10,534 nucleotides of DNA from a bacterium. Lineage in GTDB: Bacteria > JAMCPX01. The notes beneath the pieces were generated by a model, which saw only the letters and a program-made list of their open reading frames with translations, did no database searches and was not told where the DNA came from. Both the position numbers and the translations under genes were made by a program. The stretch lies in contig JAKAHI010000018.1 in the NCBI GenBank assembly GCA_021815065.1, forward strand, positions 1 through 10,534, read 5' to 3'. This document shows positions 1-7,443 of the stretch, in pieces; position 1 is the stretch's first letter, and each line of letters starts with the position of its first letter.

Positions 1-2193
1 ATGCCTGGTCTTACCCATTAATTTCAACCATTCCATGACCGACACTTTTTTTCCTTTTGCTTCAGGGTCGTACGTAATCTTCGTCTTTCCATGGTCCACC
101 TCATACAGTGGGAAGAAACACGAGTCAACAGCATTTGCAATGATCTTTTCTCCGATCTGTTCCTCACTCCTCCATGAAAGCGGACAGAGCGACAGGGCCT
201 TCATATACACAAAACCCTCCTTCGAGTACTCCTGCGCCTTCTTTGCCTTTTTGATCATATCGTTATAGTTGCTTTCCGCCACGGTCGCAACATACGGTAT
301 GTGGCAGGCCGCCATGATCTGGGCTGTATCTTTATGCTGCGTCTTTTTACCCTTCTGAAACGGGCCCGCATGAGATGTCGATGTGTCGTGACCAATCGGT
401 GTTGAAAACGAGAGTTGGTCCCCGGTATTCATGTAGCCTTCGTTATCATACTCAAGCAGGATCAGCTTGTGCCCTTTCAAGGCCGTACCGATTGCAGGTC
501 CCATACCTATGTCCATGCCGCCGTCACCGGACACCATGAGAAAGGTGATCTTCTTGTCCTGCGGGAGTTCGCCCCGTTTTATCTTTTCTTCCATCATTTC
601 AACCAGTCCCGAAAGTGTCGGTGCTCCGCTCTGAAAAAGGTTGTGGATAAACGTTATTCTGTGCGAGCTGTACGGATAGCCCGATGTAACAACCTCGCCG
701 CATCCGGTGTGGAAGAGAACGACCACATCGCCTTCCAGACCCTTAAAGAATATGTTGAGGTTTGAGAATATACCGCACCCCGGGCATGCTCCGTGCCCCG
801 GTACAACCCTCCTCTGCATCATGGAAAGTGCCTGGGCGTTTACACCTTTTACATCCGTGATTTTTCCGGTCTGGGGATCGCGCTGCGCACTGACATGTCC
901 CGTCGCTTCACGTGCGTTTACCGGCGGCATCGCTACATCCATACGATATCCCTCTTTGCCCGGAGTTATTCCATGATATTCGAACAGTTTTACTTTGCCC
1001 GGATGACTTGCCGCATCTATTGTTTCTTCGAATAGCTGTTCAGCATCTTCGGTAAAAAATTCTTTTCCTCCAAGCCCGTAGATCCTCGACAGTACCGTTG
1101 TTTTGTTCTCCGGATCGTCCTTCAATGCAGCCTTGACCTCGAGGGTCATATTGCCGCCGTTTGCTCCATAGCTGTCGGCCCTGTCCGCAACACACAAGCC
1201 CTTCACGCGTTTAAAGACGCTGATGATATCGTTCGTCGGAAACGGCCGTATCATACCCGGCGAAACAACCCCCACTTTTTTACCCTGCTTTCTTAAATTA
1301 TCGACAGCGTCCTTTGCGGTATCAAAAGACGAGTTCAGGATGAAAAGGGCGTATTCTGCATCTTCCATCTTATACGTTTCCAGCACATGGTATTCCCTGC
1401 CGCTGATGGCCGCATACTCCTTGAACACCTCTGCTATATGTTTGTACGCTGCAGCCATGGCAAGCGAAAGCTGCTTCTTGTTGTTGATGAGATCCGGGTC
1501 ATTCATGTACGCACCGAACGATATCGGGTGTTCGGGATCGAGCGCCGTGTAGGTCGGCTCCGGTTTGCCGATAAAATCCTGAACGAATTGTTTGTCCGCG
1601 AAATAGCTGACTCTTCTCTTCTGATGGCTGGTGAAGAACCCGTCATACGCCACGATTACCGGCAGCCGTACGTCCTTGAGTTCCCCTATTTTTATCGCCA
1701 TGATATTCATATCGTAAACCGCCTGCGGCGATCGCGCCAGCAGTATGAGCCAGCCTGTGTTCAGTGCCATATACAGATCGCTGTGATCCCCTTTGATGTC
1801 AAGTGGACCGGAAACTGACCTTGTTACGAGGTTCAGCAGCATGGGGAATCTTGTACCTGCCTGAACAGGGTACTGTTCTATGGAGAAAAGGAATCCATTC
1901 GCTGACGTGGCATTGAATACCCTGCCTCCGCCCAGTGTGGCACCATAGCAAATACCGGCAGCACCGTGTTCGCCGTCGCCGGGTATCATCCGTATATCGT
2001 GTTCCCCGAATGCCCGCATCTCGTCAAGGTTCTCTGCAACCTCGGTCGAAGGGGTTATGGGATAATATCCCATAATGTGGAAATTTATATGCTTTGCTGC
2101 AAGAGCTGCCATCTCGTTGCCGCTCAAAAGCCCCTGCACCTGAGGCAGAGGGGATTTGTTGTTCATAGTTTTTGCCGTCTGATTGTTATCCAT
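1..2193 (-). CDS. 2-oxoacid (probably pyruvate):ferredoxin oxidoreductase, fused alpha-beta subunit, 3' end cut by window
   Basis: The frame is open from the ATG at 2193 to the window edge, giving 731 residues with no stop. The product oxidatively decarboxylates a 2-oxoacid with CoA and thiamine diphosphate and reduces ferredoxin; it is cytoplasmic. The alpha part (about 20-450) has YPITPST (44-50), the GEHGAAG glutamate motif (74-80), then GDHSDLYMAL and YDGFFTSH blocks that match the pyruvate enzyme of Desulfovibrio as I recall it. The beta part (about 465 onward) has CPGC (C470, C473), C498 and C670, four ligands for a 4Fe-4S cluster, plus GDGG (556-559) and YDNEGYMNTG for thiamine diphosphate-Mg. 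GGAGG lies 4 bases before the start. The gene begins 12 bases after the gamma-delta gene. About 25 residues are probably missing at the C-terminus. Pyruvate is favoured by the conserved Thr and Arg of the alpha domain, but 2-oxoglutarate or branched-chain acids cannot be excluded. Confidence 0.93.
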   Translation of the reverse strand, partial: MDNNQTAKTMNNKSPLPQVQGLLSGNEMAALAAKHINFHIMGYYPITPSTEVAENLDEMRAFGEHDIRMIPGDGEHGAAGICYGATLGGGRVFNATSANGFLFSIEQYPVQAGTRFPMLLNLVTRSVSGPLDIKGDHSDLYMALNTGWLILLARSPQAVYDMNIMAIKIGELKDVRLPVIVAYDGFFTSHQKRRVSYFADKQFVQDFIGKPEPTYTALDPEHPISFGAYMNDPDLINNKKQLSLAMAAAYKHIAEVFKEYAAISGREYHVLETYKMEDAEYALFILNSSFDTAKDAVDNLRKQGKKVGVVSPGMIRPFPTNDIISVFKRVKGLCVADRADSYGANGGNMTLEVKAALKDDPENKTTVLSRIYGLGGKEFFTEDAEQLFEETIDAASHPGKVKLFEYHGITPGKEGYRMDVAMPPVNAREATGHVSAQRDPQTGKITDVKGVNAQALSMMQRRVVPGHGACPGCGIFSNLNIFFKGLEGDVVVLFHTGCGEVVTSGYPYSSHRITFIHNLFQSGAPTLSGLVEMMEEKIKRGELPQDKKITFLMVSGDGGMDIGMGPAIGTALKGHKLILLEYDNEGYMNTGDQLSFSTPIGHDTSTSHAGPFQKGKKTQHKDTAQIMAACHIPYVATVAESNYNDMIKKAKKAQEYSKEGFVYMKALSLCPLSWRSEEQIGEKIIANAVDSCFFPLYEVDHGKTKITYDPEAKGKKVSVMEWLKLMGKTRH

Positions 2194-2205
2194 GTGTCCT
2201 CCGGA

Positions 2206-3219
2206 TTATTTTAAAACAAATTCTGTATGTCTTATCGTTATTGATTCAACATCGTGGTTAGATTCCAATTCCTTCTTCAATGCGTCAAACTTGCAAATCT
2301 CCACGCACTTCATACATCCCTTGCAGAACTGATAATCAATGCCCAGCAGGATATTCTTTTCCTTGCCGTGCTTATCCATGCCTTTTTCCCATACGAAACA
2401 ATAGTCAGGGCATGTGATCTCACACTCGCCGCAATTGGTACATTTGTCCTTTATAAAAAGCGGGATATATCCTGTCCTCGATGCGCTCAGGTCCTTGCTG
2501 ATGCTGTTCCCGGGATTAAGGATAACACCTCCTATGGGTGCGTTCTCGTAACCGATGTCGGGAACCGACCTGCTAAAGGAAACGTATTCGTACCTGTTGT
2601 CGGGCTTGAACACTTTTACGGAAAGCTCATTGTAGCCCCGTTCAAATGCTTTGAGGTTTGCATCGATGAGGTGGGGGTATTTCTTTTTGAAGGTCTCTGC
2701 AATGGCGTTTTTCAATGCCGCCTTGTCTATAAAGCCGGATGCCTTTGCAATGGCACCAAGCATGGTGGTGTTCAGTTTAACCTTTTCTTCAACGGAAATC
2801 TTGATGGCATCGACACAAACGACCGTGCCGCCGTACAGTTTAAGTTCTGCCCGTATTTCATCGGGTGTTCTGGCCGTATTGACGACAACGGTTGCATTCT
2901 CGTCCACACCCTGGGTAAGTGTCATCGTCTTCATCATCTTTTCATGGAAAATTACAAGGATATGGGGTTCTTCGACCGGGCTGTTCGAACGTATTTCGAA
3001 ATCCGGTTCTGCAAACCGTACAAAGGACTTCACGGGTGTTCCTTTTTTCTCCGAACCGTAACTTGCAAAGTTAACACCGTTCAAACCCATTCCCAGCACA
3101 CCGGCTTCCGCAAGTACCTTGCCGGCAAGATTGGCGCCGAGCCCGCCGACGCTTTCCATCCTGATTTCAAAGAAACCGGATTTGTTCACCTTTGGTAGTA
3201 ATTTTTTTGTGTCTGACAT
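2206..3219 (-). CDS. 2-oxoacid:ferredoxin oxidoreductase, fused gamma-delta subunit (337 aa)
   Basis: This is the partner of the following alpha-beta gene. Residues 16-200 form the gamma domain, with the typical MESVGGLGAN start, a YGSEKKGTPV stretch (54-63) and LGAIAKASG (154-162). The gamma domain helps bind CoA in this family. Residues 250-337 form a delta-type ferredoxin domain with two 4Fe-4S sites: C260, C263, C266, C270 followed by proline, and C299, C302, C305, C309 followed by lysine. These clusters would carry electrons from the thiamine centre to ferredoxin. A linker (about 200-250) resembles the N-terminal extension of separate delta subunits. GGAGG sits 6 bases before the ATG at 3219. 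The gene starts 13 bases after the recR stop, so it should be cotranscribed with dnaX-ybaB-recR. A gamma-delta fusion paired with an alpha-beta fusion is a less usual subunit split. Confidence 0.93.
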   Translation of the reverse strand: MSDTKKLLPKVNKSGFFEIRMESVGGLGANLAGKVLAEAGVLGMGLNGVNFASYGSEKKGTPVKSFVRFAEPDFEIRSNSPVEEPHILVIFHEKMMKTMTLTQGVDENATVVVNTARTPDEIRAELKLYGGTVVCVDAIKISVEEKVKLNTTMLGAIAKASGFIDKAALKNAIAETFKKKYPHLIDANLKAFERGYNELSVKVFKPDNRYEYVSFSRSVPDIGYENAPIGGVILNPGNSISKDLSASRTGYIPLFIKDKCTNCGECEITCPDYCFVWEKGMDKHGKEKNILLGIDYQFCKGCMKCVEICKFDALKKELESNHDVESITIRHTEFVLK

Positions 3220-3232
3220 CTATCCTCCAATC

Positions 3233-3835
3233 TTATATTTCTGTTCTGTTTTCCATTGCCCTGGTCAGTGTGTATTGATCCACATATTCCAGAGCCGAGC
3301 CCATGGGTATACCGCTTGCCAGTCTTGTGACTTTTATTCCCATTGGTTTTATTATCCTCTGCAAGTACAGTGCCGTTGCCTCTCCTTCTGTCGTAGGACT
3401 CAAAGCAGCTATGACCTCTTTTACAGATTCCTTCGCTAATCTGTTCAGTAATTCAGCAAGCTTTATATCTTCCGGTCCACTATTGTTCAGCATATTTATG
3501 ACACCATGCAATACATGGTATCTCCCTTTAAAAATTCCCGCCTTTTCTATGGTATTGAGATCGACAGGCCTTTCCACAACACAAATCACGGAATTGTTTC
3601 TGGACTGGGAACTGCATATATCACAAGGATCTGTATATGTAAAATTAAAACATACGGAGCACGTCTTTACATCATCGCTGATCCGTTTGATCGCATTTGC
3701 CATCGCCAGGATATCGTCTTTTTTCATATTCAGGATGTGATATGCAAATCTCGTTGCCGTTTTTTCTCCCACACCCGGCAGTTTTTTCAAATTCGCAACA
3801 AGCTCCGCCAGGGGATCGGCGGATTGACTTATCAT
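3233..3835 (-). CDS. recR: Recombination mediator protein RecR
   Basis: RecR works with RecO (and RecF) to load RecA onto gapped single-stranded DNA. The 200-residue length is standard. An N-terminal helix-hairpin-helix carries KLPGVGEKTA (18-27). A C4 zinc site uses C59, C62, C71 and C74. A Toprim domain starts at VICVVERP (83-90) with its acidic glutamate, continues through YHVLHGV (106-112), and carries SPTTEGEAT (146-154). The C-terminal GSALEYVDQYTL (179-190) is the family signature. The ATG overlaps the ybaB stop in an ATGA arrangement, so translation is probably coupled. Order and spacing match the widespread dnaX-ybaB-recR operon. Confidence 0.97.
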   Translation of the reverse strand: MISQSADPLAELVANLKKLPGVGEKTATRFAYHILNMKKDDILAMANAIKRISDDVKTCSVCFNFTYTDPCDICSSQSRNNSVICVVERPVDLNTIEKAGIFKGRYHVLHGVINMLNNSGPEDIKLAELLNRLAKESVKEVIAALSPTTEGEATALYLQRIIKPMGIKVTRLASGIPMGSALEYVDQYTLTRAMENRTEI

Positions 3836-4143
3836 AACGAAAGCCCGGGTATGTTTAATCCGCCCGAAACTTTTTTGAATGCTTCTGCAGACAGATCTTT
3901 TGCCCTGTTCAAGGCTTCGTTGACAGCGGCGAGAAGCAGGTCCTCGAGCATCTGCTTGTCCCCGAGTGTAAAGACCTCCTGATCGAGCGTGATCTTGGTA
4001 ATTTCATTTTTCCCGTTTGCCCTCACGATGACCATGGCCCCTCCGCTCGATGCCTCGACTTCTTTTGTCGCGAGTTCTTCCGTGATCTTGTTCATCTGTT
4101 CCTGGACTTTTTTGGCCTGTTTTAACAAACTGTCTAAGTTCAT
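3832..4143 (-). CDS. ybaB: YbaB/EbfC family nucleoid-associated DNA-binding protein
   Basis: This small protein of 103 residues belongs to the YbaB/EbfC family, whose dimers bind DNA and associate with the nucleoid. The visible signature is a charged N-terminal helix (SLLKQAKKVQEQM, 5-17), a central sheet region containing SSGGAMVIVRANG (32-44), and a C-terminal helix leading to the Gly/Pro-rich tail SGGLNIPGL (93-101). An AGGGG ribosome site precedes the ATG at 4143. The gene starts 10 bases after the dnaX stop and its own stop overlaps the recR start. Its precise role is unsettled even in model organisms; its constant position between dnaX and recR suggests a link with replication or repair. 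Confidence 0.95.
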   Translation of the reverse strand: MNLDSLLKQAKKVQEQMNKITEELATKEVEASSGGAMVIVRANGKNEITKITLDQEVFTLGDKQMLEDLLLAAVNEALNRAKDLSAEAFKKVSGGLNIPGLSL

Positions 4144-4153
4144 GTTTTCCCCT

Positions 4154-5743
4154 TTACATTTTTTTTATGATCTTTGCTCCAAAAACATCAAGCAGTTTAT
4201 TGAGCTTCTGATCATCTTTTATTATTTCCTTATTATTTTCCGGCTGCGCATCTTTATGCAGTATGACATCGTACTGCATACCGAAATACTCTTTGACAAA
4301 CTGCCGTATGAGTTCTCTGTTTTTTTCCAGGTCTGTAACACTATTTTTACCGTGCTCCTTTATAAATATATTTACTTCACTGTTTTTTTCAATCGAGATG
4401 TTTGCCTCGCCGAGTTCCGCGGCAAGCGGCCCGTTCTTCTGATAAACATGCTCGATAAATCCGTCCGGTGTCCCTTCCCTGACGGCACCGATCCTGCCGC
4501 TGTCCGCGGCCTTCGCCCCGGCATTCGGACCGTCATCGGACATGCCCTTCCCGGGAACCGGGCTTCCAACCGGTTTTTCATGCATAAACGAACCGGCTGT
4601 TTGATCGATCGAGCTTTTGAACTTTTTAAGATCCGATAGTATCTGATCTATGGGAAGCAGCGGTTTCAGCGAAGCGGCCTTTATAAGGACAATTTCGAGG
4701 GCAATGGCGGGCTGCGTAGACCGTATTATCAATTCGACGCCTTTCGATACGGCGTTCATGAGGTGCAGCAGATCGTCCTGCGTAAACGAAGAACTGATCT
4801 TCTTAAATGCAAGGACCTCTGCATCCGGAAGCTCTACCAGTTCGTCAAGCGACATGGCGAGCAGATAAATGTCGCGCAGGGCGGACAGGAGCTCTTCGAT
4901 AAATCTTTTCGGGTCGTAACCTCTCGCATCAACCTCTCTCGCCGCAAGTGCAGCCTCCGCAACGTCATGATGGGCCATGGCACTAACGGCTTTTACAATA
5001 ACGTCCCTCTCTAAAATACCGAGCGATTTATATATTTCTTCGTGTTTGATCGTCTTTCCGCTGTACGATATTGCCTGTTCGAGAAGACTCTGTGCATCCC
5101 GCAGGCTTCCCTGGGCATACCGCGTGATCACTTCTTTCGATTCATCGTCTATGGTTATGCCCTCTTTACCGGCTATGGCTGCAATACTCTGCATGACCAT
5201 AGAGTTCCTTAATTTTCTGAAATCGAACCTCTGGCAGCGTGATTGTATGGTCAGCGGGACCTTGTGCGGCTCTGTCGTGGCGAATATGAAGATTACGTGC
5301 TCGGGCGGTTCCTCAAGTGTTTTCAGGAGAGCATTGAATGCCCCCTGCGAAAGCATGTGTACCTCGTCTATGATATAAATTTTGTACCTGTCCCGGGACG
5401 GAGGATACTGGACGTTGCTTTTGATCTCCCGTATGTTGTCGACCCCGGTATTGGAGGCCCCGTCAATCTCATAGACATCCATGCTCCTGCTTTCGTCTAT
5501 CTCGAGACAGCTCGAACAATTGTTGCACGGAGTTGCCGTGGGTCCCTTGGCGCAGTTTAGCGCTTTTGCAAACAGCCGCGCGGCAGTGGTTTTGCCAACA
5601 CCACGGGGACCTGTAAACAGATAGGCATGCCCTGTCCTCTCTTCCGCTATGGCATTCGATAGCGTTCTGGTAACATGAGGCTGCCCTAAAAGATCTTCAA
5701 AAACCTTCGGTCTATACCGTCTTGATAGTACTCTGTAAGCCAT
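4154..5743 (-). CDS. dnaX: DNA polymerase III subunit gamma/tau
   Basis: This is the ATPase subunit of the clamp loader that places the sliding clamp on primed DNA. Counting from the ATG at 5743 (529 aa), the N-terminal MAYRVLSRRYRP aligns with the family start. Walker A GPRGVGKT is at 45-52, a zinc site uses C64, C73, C76 and C79, and Walker B IYIIDE is at 122-127. Sensor 1 ATTEP starts at 155, the SRC arginine-finger motif is at 168-170, and GSLRDA (sensor 2) is at 212-217. A Gly/Pro/Ala-rich linker (about 380-428) separates a 100-residue C-terminal domain. An in-frame TTG three codons upstream (5752) lacks a ribosome site and extends beyond the family start, so I chose the ATG, although its GGGAG is only about 2 bases away. 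The SRP RNA gene lies about 45 bases upstream. The 3' part contains two A7 runs. Confidence 0.97.
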   Translation of the reverse strand: MAYRVLSRRYRPKVFEDLLGQPHVTRTLSNAIAEERTGHAYLFTGPRGVGKTTAARLFAKALNCAKGPTATPCNNCSSCLEIDESRSMDVYEIDGASNTGVDNIREIKSNVQYPPSRDRYKIYIIDEVHMLSQGAFNALLKTLEEPPEHVIFIFATTEPHKVPLTIQSRCQRFDFRKLRNSMVMQSIAAIAGKEGITIDDESKEVITRYAQGSLRDAQSLLEQAISYSGKTIKHEEIYKSLGILERDVIVKAVSAMAHHDVAEAALAAREVDARGYDPKRFIEELLSALRDIYLLAMSLDELVELPDAEVLAFKKISSSFTQDDLLHLMNAVSKGVELIIRSTQPAIALEIVLIKAASLKPLLPIDQILSDLKKFKSSIDQTAGSFMHEKPVGSPVPGKGMSDDGPNAGAKAADSGRIGAVREGTPDGFIEHVYQKNGPLAAELGEANISIEKNSEVNIFIKEHGKNSVTDLEKNRELIRQFVKEYFGMQYDVILHKDAQPENNKEIIKDDQKLNKLLDVFGAKIIKKM

Positions 5744-5785
5744 AACTCCCAACTGTTTTCAGCGATTATTTTTATCACCTGTTTT

Positions 5786-5893
5786 TAATAGATAGTCAGG
5801 TTTTCTGCGACTTGAACAGTATTGCTACCGTTGCTTCCTTCCAGACCTGGCGGGTTCACAACTTATTCAAACACAGGACCCGACTATCCACCA
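5786..5893 (-). ncRNA. ffs: Signal recognition particle RNA, small bacterial (4.5S) type
   Basis: On the minus strand, 5829-5850 reads as the conserved SRP domain IV apex: CAGGTC, a GGAA tetraloop (5842-5839), then GGAAGCA. The ends close into a terminal helix: GATAGTC (5888-5882) pairs perfectly with GACTATC (5797-5791), and flanking G-U and A-U pairs extend it to about 5893 and 5786. The length of about 105 nt, without an Alu-type domain, fits the 4.5S form of Gram-negative bacteria. The RNA binds Ffh and directs nascent membrane and secreted proteins to FtsY and the translocon. It sits just upstream of dnaX, as scr does in Bacillus. I see no terminator between the two, so the RNA may be processed out of a longer transcript. 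Exact ends are estimated from pairing. Confidence 0.94.
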
Positions 5894-5898
5894 GTGAT

Positions 5899-5924
5899 TT
5901 TTTATCATAATTCAAAAATGTCAA
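5899..5924 (-). promoter_or_regulatory. Candidate promoter directly before the SRP RNA
   Basis: The minus strand has a perfect TTGACA (5924-5919). Downstream lie TATGAT (5909-5904) and TAAAAA (5904-5899). With TAAAAA as -10, transcription would start at the GG at 5892-5891, matching the predicted RNA 5' end. However the spacer is then only 14 bases, and it is 9 bases with TATGAT, so the match to a sigma-70 promoter is imperfect. Confidence 0.4.
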
Positions 5925-5951
5925 CAGTTTTCTGTCAGGGATGAAAACGGA

Positions 5952-5987
5952 TATATATATTTTAATACCGGTTCTCTCAAAAGTAAA
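5952..5987 (-). promoter_or_regulatory. Candidate sigma-70 promoter(s) for the SRP RNA-dnaX operon
   Basis: Two overlapping minus-strand candidates have 17-base spacers: TTTACT (5987-5982) with TAAAAT (5964-5959), and TTGAGA (5980-5975) with TATATA (5957-5952). Either would start transcription about 50-60 bases upstream of the SRP RNA and so require 5' processing of a leader. The AT-rich setting makes chance matches likely. Confidence 0.3.
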
Positions 5988-6069
5988 CACCGTTTAAAGC
6001 CCCTCTGCCGAGACTCGCCTGGATTATAAGAAATCCTCCCCCCTGCAGGAAGGCTTCCAACGGGACAGG

Positions 6070-7413
6070 CTATTTAATGCTATGTTTTTTCATCCTGTAC
6101 CGCAGGGCATCCCGCGTAATCGACAACGCCTGTGCAGCTTTGGTCTGATTGCCCTCCGCGAGGGCAAGTGCCTTGATTATGAGTTCCTTCTCGACCTTTT
6201 CGAGTTCCATGGAACTGTAGTGATCGGTACCGGCCTCTTCCGGTGATTCTATGAGTTCTATGGGTAGATATTCTTTTTTGAGTATTTTGTCGTTCGTCAG
6301 AAGGATCATTCTTTCTATAATATTTTTTAACTCCCTCACGTTGCCGGGCCAGTCGTACTTGATAAAATATTCCAGGGCATCCTTATCGATCCCCGTAATT
6401 TCCTTTTTCAGATCCTTTGCAATGACACCTATGAAATAATCGACCAGCAAGGGAATGTCTTCCTTCCTTTTTCTCAACGGAGGTATAACCAGCGGAACCA
6501 CATTCAGCCGGTAGTACAGATCGTCCCTGAATGCGGCTTTTTCCACCAGTTTTTTCAGGTCCTTGTTCGTAGCGGATATAATCCGCACATCGACATTTAT
6601 ATCTTTTACTCCCCCAAGCCTTTTGAAACTTTTCGTTTCTATGACCCTTAGCAGCTTTGCCTGGGTAGACAGGTCCATATCTCCTATTTCATCGAGGAAC
6701 AGGGTCCCTTTGTCGGCAAGCTCGAACATTCCTTTTTTTGATGTCTTGGCATCGGTAAATGCACCTCTTTCGTATCCGAACAATTCGCTCTCGATAAGGT
6801 GTACGGGGATTGCAGAACAGTTCAGATCTATAAATGGCTTGTCCTGACGGACACTCGCGCAATGGATCGCCCGTGCAAACAATTCCTTGCCGGTGCCGCT
6901 TTCTCCTTGCACAAGAACCGTGGTATCGCTCGCTGCAAGCCTTTTGGCCACATCTATGGAACTTTTTACACCTTCGGATTCGGCAACAATCCTGTGAAAA
7001 CCGTACTGGTTATGTACCTTGTCTTTGAATATCTCGAGTTCATTTTTCAGCTTAAAGAGTTCCAATGCCCTGTTGACCGTAAGCTTGAGTTTTTCGGCGT
7101 CGAACGGTTTTACGATATAATCAAAAGCACCGGTTTTTATTGCATGGATAGCGGAATCTATACTGCCATATGCGGTGATCATGATAACGGGGAGCTCACC
7201 GTTATCTTTTTTTATCGTCCTTAATATCTCTATGCCTTCGATATCCGGCAGTTTCATGTCGAGCAAAACTATATCCGGCAAGTTTTCTTTAAGTCTCAGA
7301 AGACCTTCAGCTCCCGTACCGGCGGACACAACTTCGTGTCCGTCCTTCGAAAGTAATTTTTCAATAGACCATCTGACGAGTTGTTCGTCGTCTATAACAA
7401 GTACCGCACCCAT
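6070..7413 (-). CDS. NtrC-family sigma-54-dependent response regulator
   Basis: A 447-residue three-domain regulator. The receiver (1-118) has acidic D8 and D9, phosphoacceptor D52 in VLLDMKLPD, T80 and K102 (VKPF). The AAA+ sigma-54 interaction domain (about 140-375) has Walker A GESGTGKE (170-177), Walker B TLFLDE (237-242), the FRDDLYYRL arginine region (295-303) and WPGNVREL (355-362). The sigma-54 contact loop reads GAFTDA (217-222) rather than the textbook GAFTGA. The Fis-type helix-turn-helix is at 412-445 (GNQTKAAQALSITRDAL). Phosphorylation should drive hexamer formation and ATP-dependent opening of sigma-54 promoters. The partner is presumably the kinase ending at 7615, 201 bases upstream. 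AGAGGA precedes the ATG at 7413. Target promoters cannot be read from this window. Confidence 0.95.
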   Translation of the reverse strand: MGAVLVIDDEQLVRWSIEKLLSKDGHEVVSAGTGAEGLLRLKENLPDIVLLDMKLPDIEGIEILRTIKKDNGELPVIMITAYGSIDSAIHAIKTGAFDYIVKPFDAEKLKLTVNRALELFKLKNELEIFKDKVHNQYGFHRIVAESEGVKSSIDVAKRLAASDTTVLVQGESGTGKELFARAIHCASVRQDKPFIDLNCSAIPVHLIESELFGYERGAFTDAKTSKKGMFELADKGTLFLDEIGDMDLSTQAKLLRVIETKSFKRLGGVKDINVDVRIISATNKDLKKLVEKAAFRDDLYYRLNVVPLVIPPLRKRKEDIPLLVDYFIGVIAKDLKKEITGIDKDALEYFIKYDWPGNVRELKNIIERMILLTNDKILKKEYLPIELIESPEEAGTDHYSSMELEKVEKELIIKALALAEGNQTKAAQALSITRDALRYRMKKHSIK

Positions 7414-7443
7414 TGCATTGTTCCTCTCACCCTCTTATGTTAT

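Larger units (their letters stand above)
5894..6069. other. Intergenic region between the response regulator and the SRP RNA
   Basis: These 176 bases hold no credible gene. They contain an alternating AT run (5951-5960), an AAACGG/CCGTTT inverted repeat (5945-5950 and 5990-5995), and a small GGATT/AATCC hairpin (6021-6025 and 6032-6036). Two promoter candidates are listed separately. No hairpin followed by a U-tract is visible after the regulator stop at 6070, so read-through into the SRP RNA cannot be excluded. No tRNA fold was found. Confidence 0.6.

Noticed and set aside
2254..3198. 314-codon plus-strand ORF opposite the gamma-delta gene
   Set aside because: It is the antisense shadow of a gene with clear ferredoxin motifs; its translation is Cys/Phe-rich and unlike any family.
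4372..4581. Minus-strand 69-codon ORF inside dnaX
   Set aside because: It is the +1 frame across the GC-rich linker of dnaX with no ribosome site; the frame with full DnaX motifs is intact.
5744..5752. TTG start for dnaX three codons upstream
   Set aside because: No Shine-Dalgarno sequence precedes it, and DnaX proteins start at the position of the chosen ATG.
6001..6069. Possible tRNA or other structured RNA upstream of the SRP RNA
   Set aside because: No T-loop consensus or cloverleaf pairing could be found, only short isolated stems.
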